Assembly: GCA_021464245.1 (NCBI GenBank)
Contig: JADCRB010000103.1
Span: 62,001 to 126,000, forward strand
DNA from: Carallia brachiata
Taxonomy: Eukaryota; Streptophyta; Magnoliopsida; Malpighiales; Rhizophoraceae
Length of the DNA stretch: 64,000 nt
Direction of reading: 5' to 3'
Every line of letters starts with the position of its first letter. Position 1 is the stretch's first letter. This document shows positions 48,437 to 58,064 of this stretch, in pieces. Made by a program: the position numbers and the translations under genes. Under the pieces are notes generated by a model that saw nothing but the letters and a program-made list of their open reading frames with translations, had not been told where the DNA came from and did no database searches.

Positions 48437-49140
48437 CTAGGCCATGAGTGCTACATTTTTTGAGGATGGTTCTACTTGTGGTAATGCACTTCTCCTTTTG
48501 AGTTTGATCTCATGAGTTATCAAGGACCCAAGTAACTCTTCCATGGTTAGCTCCTCCACGTTGTGAGTTTCTTCAATGGCATTAATCTTCATTTCGTATT
48601 CCTCATTCATCGAATTCATTAATTTCTGCACAAGTTCACCCTTTCCAAACACTTTGCCAAGATCGGTTAGTCCATTAGCAATAATCATGAGTCTATCATA
48701 CACACTTTTAACCGATTCATTTGGTCTCATAGTGAAAAGTTCAAAGTCTTTCATAAGCATGCCAAGTTTAACTTTCCTAACTTTTAATGTCCCTTCATTT
48801 GAGAGACACAATGTATTCCAAATTTCCTTAGCATTTTTACAATGTTTGATGGTGTTATATTCACTTCTAGCTATGGACGTTTTCAAATAATAATATGCTC
48901 TTTCATCGATTTGGTTTTTCTTATAGTCCTCTCATCCCATTTTTCTATTGGTTTTACTCTCAAGGTTTTTACTCCCTTATCATCAACAACTTCTTCCTTA
49001 GGCACATATGGTCCCTCTTCTACACTTTGCCAAACTTTCATCCCCTTAAATTTAAGATAACTTTCCATATGATCTTTATAGTATTGAAAATCACTACCAT
49101 CAAAGAAAGGTCTCTTGTTTTCATTTGATGAGGATTCCAT
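48437..49140 (-). pseudogene. Copia gag polyprotein, N-terminal part (UBN2-type), one frameshift
   Basis: The minus strand opens with MESSSNENKRPFFDGSDFQ and YYKDHMESYLKFKG, continues with WDERTIRKTKSMKEHII, changes frame near 48885 and goes on with CKNAKEIWNTL, MRPNESVKSVYDRLMIIANG and EEYEMKINAIEE. This is the UBN2/gag domain of plant Copia elements. It lies directly after the PBS, as expected. In live elements gag forms the virus-like particle. Confidence 0.9.
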
Positions 49141-49181
49141 GGGGATCCCTCAAGGATGTTAAGCCTTACAAGTGAGGTTAA

Positions 49182-49193
49182 GCTCTGATACCA
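49182..49193 (-). other. Primer binding site for tRNA-iMet
   Basis: On the minus strand TGGTATCAGAGC lies two bases after the end of the right LTR. It is complementary to the 3' end of initiator methionine tRNA, the usual primer of plant Copia elements, and fixes the element's orientation. Confidence 0.93.
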
Positions 49194-49195
49194 AA

Positions 49196-50650
49196 TGTTG
49201 GTCCCTTGGGTGAAGCCTAGAGGGGGGGGGGGTGAATAGGCTTTACCAATGAAATCCTCAAATAAAAATTTCTGCAAATGAATGTAAACAAGAGATTGAA
49301 AGAAATACAATACCGATTTTTACAAGGTTCACCAAATGGCTACGTCCTTGGTCTTCTCAACAATCCCTCTCTTGGAGATTCTTGAGAGTTCAACTAGGGG
49401 TGCCTTTGGGCGCACCAATCACCACCGTACAGTTTACAAGAAGACTCCGCAAACACCCTTGCGTCCGCCTTCAAAACGCTTGTTGCACAAGTCCCACTTG
49501 CCAACACCACTTTCCCTTTTCTTTTAGGTTTTCCTTCTTGGAGTTCAACCCTAACTCCTTACAAGATGATCCTCACAAGTCCCACTTGAGAGCTCTCACC
49601 TATTCTCACAATATTACAATACAAATGAAACTTACTAGCTTGAATGCTAGTTTTACAATGAAAGCACTTAGAGTAAAGAAAGCCTTTTTGCCTTGAGAGA
49701 GATTGTACAGTGGTTGAATATAACTTTCTTCACAAGTAAAACATCTTCAAGTGATGTTTAAGTAGCTGCAAGATAGGTTAGCAACTTGTTAGAGCCGTTG
49801 CCATGGGTTGCACATGCATACTTTGTTGTTTCCCTCTTGACAGCTTTGCATTGATTCTCTTGTTTGACACCTTCTGGTTGAACGGCTATAACTTGATACA
49901 GACAGCTTGAAAAATTGCGATTCCTTTTTTGTTATTTAGTAGACTGTCAGAGCTCTCTACCCACCAAATTTGACTATTTTTGAATGAGTATAGCATAGTC
50001 AAATAAATGTTGGAATACTGACGTTAAAGTTCCGTTAGACAGTCTGCACACTTTTAGTAGAACGGTAATATCTTGCAGATGGCTTTGAATTTTGATGTGA
50101 TTTTTGCATTGATTAATAGACAGAACAAGAATCTACACACAAAATTTCACATTCAAATTCGTCGTGTTCTTCTAGGCAGCCGTTCAATTCACTCCATGTG
50201 CACTGAAGTTCCTGACAGCTTGCACCCTCTTGGTATAAAATTCATAAGTTTTTCTCTAGGGCTCCAAAAATTGCACGACCAAGCTCATTTGAAACTAGAC
50301 TTATAGTCCTGCCAAAATATATATATTTAGGCCCAAAATATATCTCAAGTGAGTGAGTTTAGTACCTGGAATCTGTCCAAACAGATTTGCTCTTATGCTG
50401 TCTTTATAAGATAGTAGCTTAATAAGGCCCAATGTGATCTTTCTCTTCCATGCACGTGTAAGATGACATATGTATACCTCATTGGACTTCTTGAACCTGA
50501 ATTGTATACTTCAAGAACATACAAATGAAATTCACTTGTACTTATTTTAGATTGGTTCATAGCTCATTATCAAAACACTTATCATCAAAACATGAATTCA
50601 CACTTAATAACAATTTCCTAATGTATACATGGGGTGTGAATTTTCCAACA
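49196..50650 (-). repeat. Right LTR (5' LTR of the minus-strand Copia element)
   Basis: 1455 bp, same ends as the left LTR. It differs from the left LTR by scattered substitutions and short indels, for example an extra G run near 49220. It is followed by the target duplication AATAT at 50651. Confidence 0.93.
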
Positions 50651-50965
50651 AATATTATTCTGGTCATTGGAAAGGTGCTTAGATAAGCTATCCTACTATT
50701 CAAAAAGAAATTTTAAACATTGTTTTATGCATTTCTAAATTTCAATCGGATTTACTAAACTAGAAGTTTTTACTTCGAGTTGATTGTAAATCTGCAAAAG
50801 AGATTTTAGAAAAAAGATGTTAAAAACATTGCTTCTAACCAGATTTTTGCAAGATAGCAGGCTATACTTAGTATATTTGATTTTGAAATCGAATATATTA
50901 AAGGAGAAACAAATTCTTTTTCAAACGTCCTAACCCAATTTTCTCCAAAACAGACATTCTTTATC
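50651..50965 (+). pseudogene. Pararetroviral RNase H, C-terminal part
   Basis: It continues the viral frame broken at 43055: SGHWKGA, YPTIQKEIL (second acidic site), RVDCKSAKEIL and the terminal FEIEYIKGETN. Two in-frame stops are present. The coding sequence runs directly into the next ORF, overlapping at its ATG. Confidence 0.85.
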
Positions 50966-52500
50966 ATGCCCCCTAAAAAGAGCAAAACCAAAGACAAAAG
51001 TAAAACCCAAGTTTCAGAAAAAATCGTTGAATGCCCCATTAAAACCACCACCGATAAACTGAGGGCATCTGCCATTAAACCCACTAAACCTCTAGTCACT
51101 CCTTCTGACTTTAAACCCATTAAAACCATCAAACCAAAATCCTGGATTGATGTCCTAGACGAAGAAGAGGCAAAAGAAAAACAAGTCTAGAAATGGGCTC
51201 GTGAGTTGGCTCAAAACCCCGAAATTCTTCAAGCCCTCCAAAATATTCCACAAAATAAACCACAGCCTGAAGAAGCTCAACCTTCAGGTATGATCTCTAA
51301 ACCCATTTTTAAACAAAAGGAGATAGTCTCATCTTCCTCTTGAGAGCTATCTCTAAATGCTTTGACTAAAACCCATTGGGGAGATACTCCTAAATGGACT
51401 AATTACTTTCCTAAAACTATTTTTCAAACTTGTTTGTGCTTGAAACCTCATATGAGGCTGGCAATCCTTCTGATTGCGTACGAACTGTTTTTGGGGATGG
51501 ATGGGAATATAAACCTTGGGATTTTGAAAAACCCATATATTATTATATGGCTATCCTTTCACAGATTGACAATCCTTCTGTGAAATTCAAATTCCAATAT
51601 CCCAATAAAACACCCTCTGGCAAAATAGAAATGAAAACAAACACTATATTTGATCCTACCAAAGATTATGCCTATTCTACTTGCCAAATCATAAACCTTC
51701 TACATCCAGATGAATTTGGTTTTCCTTCTGGATTAGATACTTTGGCTTATAACATTGACCTAAAACAACCCCATTATCCTTATTTCTCTTATTGGGATTA
51801 TCAACAAGTATGGTTCAATGCCTTTTTCTACCACAACCATAAAAGAGGTCATACTTGGTTAATACATTTCGATAAAACCTTTAACCCCAAAACTATTCCA
51901 AACTGGTTTCTTCAATAGTGGGATTACTTCAGATGTATTCCAGAAATCCTCGATCCAGAGATTGAACGCAGCTTTAAACTTTTTAAAATCGATTATATTC
52001 CTACAGAATTTGAAAAGAAATTTCCCCCTCTTTTCCCTTTCTGTACTCATTTCTTTGTTCCATGGGTACTTAAATGGGAGTATTAATTTACTCCTCACAA
52101 AGCAGGTACAATGGTAACAAGGAACTTTTATGTCCGATGGTGGAATTCTTACAACATTACAAAATAGCTTTCTTTTTCATCCATTGACAAATGGTTGAAA
52201 AAACAATTAAAATCATTGGCAGGCAAATCTAAACAACCACAAAAGGTTATCATGACTAAAGATCATGCTGCTTTCCTGGCAGAAAAGTCTCATTGGCAAT
52301 TCCGTCTTTCTACAGCTAAAACCAGAGATGAATACTTAGAAATCATGCAGGCCATGTCTCAAGAACTATTACCTCCTCCTTCATCTAAGAAGTCTAAAGG
52401 CAAAATCATCAGCATAGCCCAAGACCACGAAGATAAAGACAGTAAAGACGAAGAAGAGTCTTATGATCCCTTTGCAAATCATGACCCTTTTTCTATGTAA
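50966..52500 (+). pseudogene. Pararetroviral downstream ORF of unknown function, about 500 codons, broken
   Basis: It starts MPPKKSKTKDKSKT with a lysine-rich N-terminus. A conserved-looking core follows (TKTHWGDTPKWTNYFPKTIF, GNPSDCVRTVFGDGWEY, DYAYSTCQIINLLHPDEFG, YWDYQQVWFNAFFYHN, HTWLIHFD). A helical part comes next (about 52195-52380), and the C-terminus is acidic (DEEESYDPFANHDPF). Stops occur near 51188, 51916 and 52083, with a frameshift near 51430. Some endogenous caulimovirids have an extra ORF after RNase H; I do not recognise a function. It could be a virus-specific accessory protein. Confidence 0.6.
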
Positions 52501-52860
52501 GTCCTTACAGTATTTGTTTTTGTACTATTTGCAATATTTTCAAAATTGTCACTGGTGATGAACAGTAAAACAATGTTCACAAAAATTATTAAAATGTCAC
52601 CGGTCAATAACAGTACTCAAACAGTATTTGTAAATCTCTTTAAAATCGAGGCTCCTCCTTTATTGAGAGGTAGAAGTTTGGATAGCCTCCTTCTCTCTAA
52701 AACACAATTCTCTCCCTTCTCTCTAAAAAAGAAGAAGTGCTCCCTTCTCTAGAAAGGTCCTCTTCCTTTGTAAAGGTCCTCTCTGCTTAAACCTTTGTAA
52801 GTTTGCCTTGTATAATAAAATTTAAATTTCTTTATGTTCCATTATTTTTAAAGCACCAAA
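52501..52860 (+). promoter_or_regulatory. Probable pararetroviral intergenic region (promoter, leader start and poly(A) signal)
   Basis: After the last viral stop comes a non-coding segment with a repeated phrase (TGTCACTGGTGATGAACAGTA and TGTCACCGGTCAATAACAGTA). A CT-rich leader-like stretch follows (CTCCCTTCTCTCTAAAA and similar), then AATAAAA near 52817. This matches the layout of a caulimovirid promoter and terminator region; no experiment supports it. Confidence 0.4.
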
Positions 52861-52890
52861 GCAGACAAGTTCTGCCGCCCAACTGAATGC

Positions 52891-53920
52891 AAATTATTTT
52901 CCTTAATATTATTTTATTTCTACCATCTAAATCAAGTGGCTGGTTAAACTGCCCATTTTAAAATAAATGTATACAAGGTATATAGGCTAGAAACCAGTAC
53001 GCTGCTATATGTTACTTGTCTCTGTTGATCGCAAGTGAACAGGCAAACCTCTGGTGAAACAACGTCATGCACCCTGTTCATAGATTTCTTTTAAATTTAT
53101 TTTCCTTTTATCTATTCTTAAATTATTTCATAAGTTTGTTTCTGATCTACTTCCTCTTAGATCCTAGGGGTCCCGTTGATATATATATATATATATATAA
53201 ATATATAATACTTATATATTATATAATATTATATGTTAAATATTAATATATTAGATAAATGTATGTAACTATTTAAATTTTATATATTTAATATTAAATA
53301 CCAGTTTTATCAGTTCTATCATGACTAACTCAGTTGAACTGATTGAACTTTAAACTTTTAAACTTTCTGATTTAATAACTGGTTCGGTTATTAAATAAAT
53401 GGGCAAATTATTTTCCTTAATATTATTTTATTTTCTACCATCTAAATTAAAAGGCTGGTTAAACTACTCATTTTAAAATAAATATATACAAAGTATATAG
53501 GCTGGAAACTAGTACGCTGCTATATGTTACTTGGCTCTGTTGATCACAAGTAAACAGGCAAACCTATAGTGAAATAATGCCACGTACCCTGTTCATAGAT
53601 TTATTTTAAATCTATTTTCCTTTTATCTATTCTTAAATTATTTCATATTACTTAATTCTCTATATTCTTAAATTATTTCATAAGTTTGTTTCTGATCTAT
53701 TACCTCTTAGATCCTAGGGATCTGTTAATATATATATATATAATACTTATATTTTATATAATATTACATGTTAAATATTAATATATTAGATAATGTATAT
53801 AATTATTTAAATTTTATATATTTAATATTAAATACTAATTTTATCAGTTCTATCATAATTAACTCAGTTGAATAAGTTAAATTTTAAATTTTTAAATTTT
53901 TTAATTTAATAAACAATTCA
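52891..53920. repeat. 514-bp tandem duplication with AT microsatellite
   Basis: AAATTATTTTCCTTAATATT at 52891 recurs at 53405. The two copies share GGCTGGTTAAACT, GTACGCTGCTATATGTTACTTG, GAACAGGCAAACCT/AAACAGGCAAACCT, CTTAGATCCTAGGG and an (AT)n stretch. The second copy carries a short internal repeat near 53635-53690. The array lies between the viral remnant and ATG7. There is no coding content. It might be viral leader DNA duplicated during integration, but this is not shown. Confidence 0.85.
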
Positions 53921-54098
53921 ATTTTTAAAACCTTAATTTCAACTAAACGGGGCTGCAAGTCTTTTTGTATAGAGAATCATAAAATGATGATTATTTTTTC
54001 TCAAAAAAAAATTCTTTGCTAATTTGGCGTGAAAAGAAAGGCAAAGTTAAGGTTGTCAAAGAAGAAGAAACAAAGAAGAAACGAAGAAGAAGATAACT
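53921..54098 (+). promoter_or_regulatory. ATG7 5' flank and leader
   Basis: A short region between the repeat array and the ATG7 start, with a GA-rich leader (AAGAAGAAACGAAGAAGAAG) directly before the ATG. No TATA box is assigned. Confidence 0.4.
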
Positions 54099-57000
54099 AT
54101 GGCAAAACGAGAAGAGAGTGGGTCTATATCTATACTCCAATTCGCGCCATTTCAGAGCTCGGTGGACGAGGGTTTCTGGCACAGATTGTCTTCTTTGAAG
54201 CTCAACAAGCTCGGCATCGACGATTCTCCCATACCCATTACTGGTGAGTAACCCTAGCAGGCCTTCTCTTTATTGCAATGCAATCTCGTTTGATTACCTA
54301 GAAAATTGCCCGAAAAGCTCGAGTTTCGTGCCTCACCCATTGTTTTTCTCTCCTTGTACTTGGTGGGTTTTAGTCAAAATTTTGGATATTTGGCTGGTTT
54401 GGTAGATTTCTCAGTTTGGATTGTTAGATTGATTGATTTATCCCGTAGGGTTTAGGCATTTTACTTGGGAAAGTAGCCGATTAATCTTGTCTAGTGTTAG
54501 CTATCTATATACATGATGGAAAGTTTTTTTTTTTTCCGTAATTGTTTTAAATTGTTGTATTTATAAGGATTCTTTGATATGAGATATGATTCTTATTGTA
54601 GGTTTCTATGCGCCTTGCTCGCATTCGCAAGTATCAAATTACTTGACTCTTGTTGCTGAATCCTTGCCTGCTGACGAAAATGAGGAGTCTTCTTCTTTGC
54701 CATCAACCGCTCGCAGCAACAGGAACAGATGCTCCGTCCCCGGCATACTTTACAACACAAATACATTGGAAGCTTACCATGCCCTGGATAAAAAGAGCTT
54801 GCTCAAGGAACAAGCAAAAAAAGTACTTCATATATTTCTGATGTTGAATTGGTGATACTTGCCTGACTGAGCAATGTTTATGCTTTTCATAGAGAGAAGT
54901 GACTTGATTTTCTGAGTGAAAAAAAGGGTTACCTATGTATGTTTCTTTTGTTGATATGTAGATTTGGGAAGACATTCAAACGGGGAAAGCTGTGACTGAC
55001 AGTGCAGTACTATCAAGGTTCCTACTTATCTCATACGCAGACTTGAAAAAGTGGAGCTTTCATTATTGGTTTGCTTTCCCGGCTTTGGTGCTTGATCCGC
55101 CAGCAAAATTGGTTGAGCTAAAGCCTGCTTCACAATGGTTTACACTAGAAGAGGTTCCTATCCCCTACTAAATATTTATATGGCAAGCTAAGTTTATTGT
55201 TATGCACAATATTATCCCTTCATAAATGTTAAGGTTTCATTCATATTGTGCAGGCAGAATCTGTCTCAGCAGCTTGTAATGACTGGCGTAACTCAAGGTT
55301 AACTGCAGGTAAATTGCTGTCTATATTTTCAATTTACATGTAATCTATGTTTGGTATTCCCTTTTGTCTTGTTTTTATCCAACTTTGAGCAGGGGGTCTA
55401 AATTCCATAGTTATTAAATCTGTGCAGATGTGCCATTCTTCTTGGTCAGTATTGCATCCAATTCCCATGCCACGATTAGGCATCTAAAGGACTGGGAAGT
55501 CTGCCAGAGTGATGGTCAAAAGGTCAGTATGCGGAACTCATCATACTGTTTGCATTTTGGAATATGAATAGCTTGTGCCAATAGGTTGCAAAAATATATG
55601 ATTACAGATACCTGTCTTTATGAATCTTTTCTTTCTGTTAACAGGTGCTATTTGGTTTTTATGACCCGTGTCATCTTCTGAACAACCCTGGTTGGCCTCT
55701 TCGCAACTTCCTAGCATTGATTTGTTCAAGATGGAATCTCAGGAGTGTGAACTTTTTATGCTATAGAGAGAGTCGTGGTTTTGCTGACCTAGGATTGTCC
55801 CTTGTCGGTGAAGCCTTAATTATGGATCCCCAAGGTAGACCGGCAGAAATTGGGTAACAGCTCTATTCTGATTTCAGGCTTTGACTTACTGCAGCTTGTT
55901 TTGGACATTGGTCCTGGATCCTTAGCTAACTATGTCTTATTTAGGATGGAGTGAACAGGAATTTGTACCTAATGCTGTAGGATGGGAGCTCAACAGAGGC
56001 AGATCTGCATCCCGTTGTATTAACCTTGCCAAATCCATGGATCCAACTAGGTATGCCGTCCGCATGCTATATCCAACGTCATATCACCATATTCTGCCTC
56101 TTCTCATATATGATATTGTGGTTGTAGGCTTGCCATATCTGCTGCAGATCTGAATCTAAAACTAATGAGATGGCGTGCTTTGCCATCTCTTGACTTGGAT
56201 AAATTATCTTCAATCAAGTGCCTTCTCTTGGGAGCTGGAACTCTCGGATGCCAAGTTGCTCGCATGCTCATGGTGAGTGGTAAAAGAGTTATACACTTGA
56301 CGTGCATTCTTTACTTTAGGTTCTCTGACAGTGTTTACACTGCAGTCTTGGGGAGTCAGGAAAATTACTCTACTTGACAATGGCAGGGTGGCTATGTCCA
56401 ATCCATTGAGGCAGTCCTTGTATACATTGGATGACTGCCTTAACGGAGGAGATTTTAAAGCCATGGCAGCAGTTAAGAGCCTCAAGCGAATAATCCAGCT
56501 GTGGTAATTAATTTTTCTCTTAACATTTCTATGAGTGAGGCTTGGCTACATAACAGAACTTTCCTGACTGCATACCTGTTGTATGATTTCTGCAGGAGGC
56601 AGAAGGAATCGTGATGGCTATACCAATGCCTGGGCATCCAGTAACCACCCAAGAACAGGATAGTGTCATTGATGACTGTAGAAGTCTGCATGACTTGGTA
56701 GATTCTCATGATGCAGTTTTCTTGTTGACTGATACAAGAGAGAGCCGATGGCTCCCTACCCTTCTTTGTGCAAGTGCTAACAAGGTTGTTTTTCATCTGC
56801 TTCATCTGCTTTATGCTATCGAGCAGATGCTCTTTATTGATCAGAGGGATCTGTAACTTGATTCCAAGTGGTTGGCATGCTTTATGAGTTACCTGATGAA
56901 TGCTTCTATTTTCCATTATCATTCTGCAGATTACTATAACTGCAGCTCTTGGGTTTGACAGCTTCTTGGTAATGCGGCATGGACCTGGTCCCTTTAGCTC

Positions 57001-58064
57001 TACCTTTGATTTGAAGACTGATCCTGCAAACGTGTTGACGGCTGATATGGACAACCTTGCCCTGATTAATAGAGGGCAGAGATTAGGCTGTTACTTCTGC
57101 AATGATGTGGTTGCGCCGACAGATGTAATATACTGAATGCAATGGACATGCTATTTTGCTCTGCTTTATGCATATTAGTTCAAGCAATTTCACTTGTGTT
57201 CTTTTGCAGTCAACTGCTAACCGCACATTGGACCAGCAATGCACTGTTACACGTCCGGGACTTGCTCCTATTGCTTCTTCTCTAGCAGTTGAACTTTTGG
57301 TTAATATCTTGCATCATCCTAATGGGTAAGCCAGAAAAACCACGCATGAATAAATCAGACTATGTTCAATTACTGACATAACCTCAAGTCATCAATGCTT
57401 CTTAAAAGCTTCTCTTTCTTTTCTTCATCATGCATCATGCTTTTGGTCTGCATGTACACAGGATCTTTGCTGAAGGTGAGGTCGCAAACTCTAACAGTGG
57501 AAGCAGTTGGCATCCTCTTGGAATTTTACCTCACCAGATTCGAGGTTCTCTCTCACAGTTTGCACAAATGACGCTTGTAGGCCACTCCTCTGATAGTTGC
57601 ACTGCTTGCTGCAGCACTGTAAGTTTGCCGATATGCTAGCATTTTTTCAATTACAGTAATATGCCTGCTCAAATTGCTTTATTCAGCATCTTTTCTGCTA
57701 CTCCCTGGAATTTTTAACTTGAGTATGATCGTTGGGCATTGCACATATTGTTGGGCATTGTCACTGTCACATGTAGCAAATTCAGCGTGACAATTGTGAC
57801 GATGCGCTGTGCAATCATTGTTCTTTACATTCTCTTTTTTACCATACGTTTTACTGCAATTTTTAAGTTCTAATCAAATGAGCTATTCAGGTGGTGCTGG
57901 AATATCGAAAAAGAGGCATGGAATTCCTGCTTCAAGCTATAAATCATCCTACATATCTCGAGGATCTCACTGGACTCACTGAGTTGATGATGTCTGCCAA
58001 CTCTTTTAAACTGGAATGGGATGATGAGTTGGATAATGACGACGATGATTGCATCGAACTATAA
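54099..58064 (+). CDS. ATG7: Autophagy E1-like activating enzyme ATG7
   Basis: Fourteen exons with GT-AG introns: 54099-54243, 54602-54822, 54962-55153, 55254-55308, 55428-55522, 55645-55834, 55945-56050, 56128-56272, 56346-56503, 56596-56784, 56930-57124, 57210-57325, 57462-57618, 57891-58064. They encode about 712 residues, close to plant ATG7. The N-terminal domain starts [16 protein letters not shown]. The adenylation domain has [14 protein letters not shown] (nucleotide-binding glycine loop), ITLLDNGRV and NPLRQSL. The catalytic cysteine lies in QQCTVTRPG, and the C-terminus is acidic ([11 protein letters not shown]), as in other ATG7 proteins. ATG7 activates ATG8 and ATG12 for autophagosome formation in the cytosol. 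Exon 9 is 158 nt where 159 is needed: near 56490 the expected frame into PAV|EAEG is lost by one base (CGAATAATCCAGCTGTG). A sequencing error or a real frameshift is possible. Confidence 0.95.

Larger units (their letters stand above)
43056..50650 (-). mobile_element. Sirevirus-like Copia LTR retrotransposon carrying a WUS-like gene
   Basis: Both ends are LTRs starting TGTTGGTCCC and ending TTTTCCAACA (plus-strand view). The 5-bp target duplication AATAT is at 43051-43055 and 50651-50655. Orientation is minus, as shown by the PBS next to the right LTR and the PPT next to the left LTR. Reading from the right, the internal region keeps gag, a zinc-knuckle remnant and the start of protease. It lacks integrase, RT and RNase H. 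The space from about 47300 to 44533 is instead non-coding sequence plus an antisense WUS-like ORF. Several CTCCCCC(T)TT motifs near 44520-44710 match the repeated polypurine tracts described for Sireviruses. The element cannot move on its own, but could have been mobilised in trans. Confidence 0.9.
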
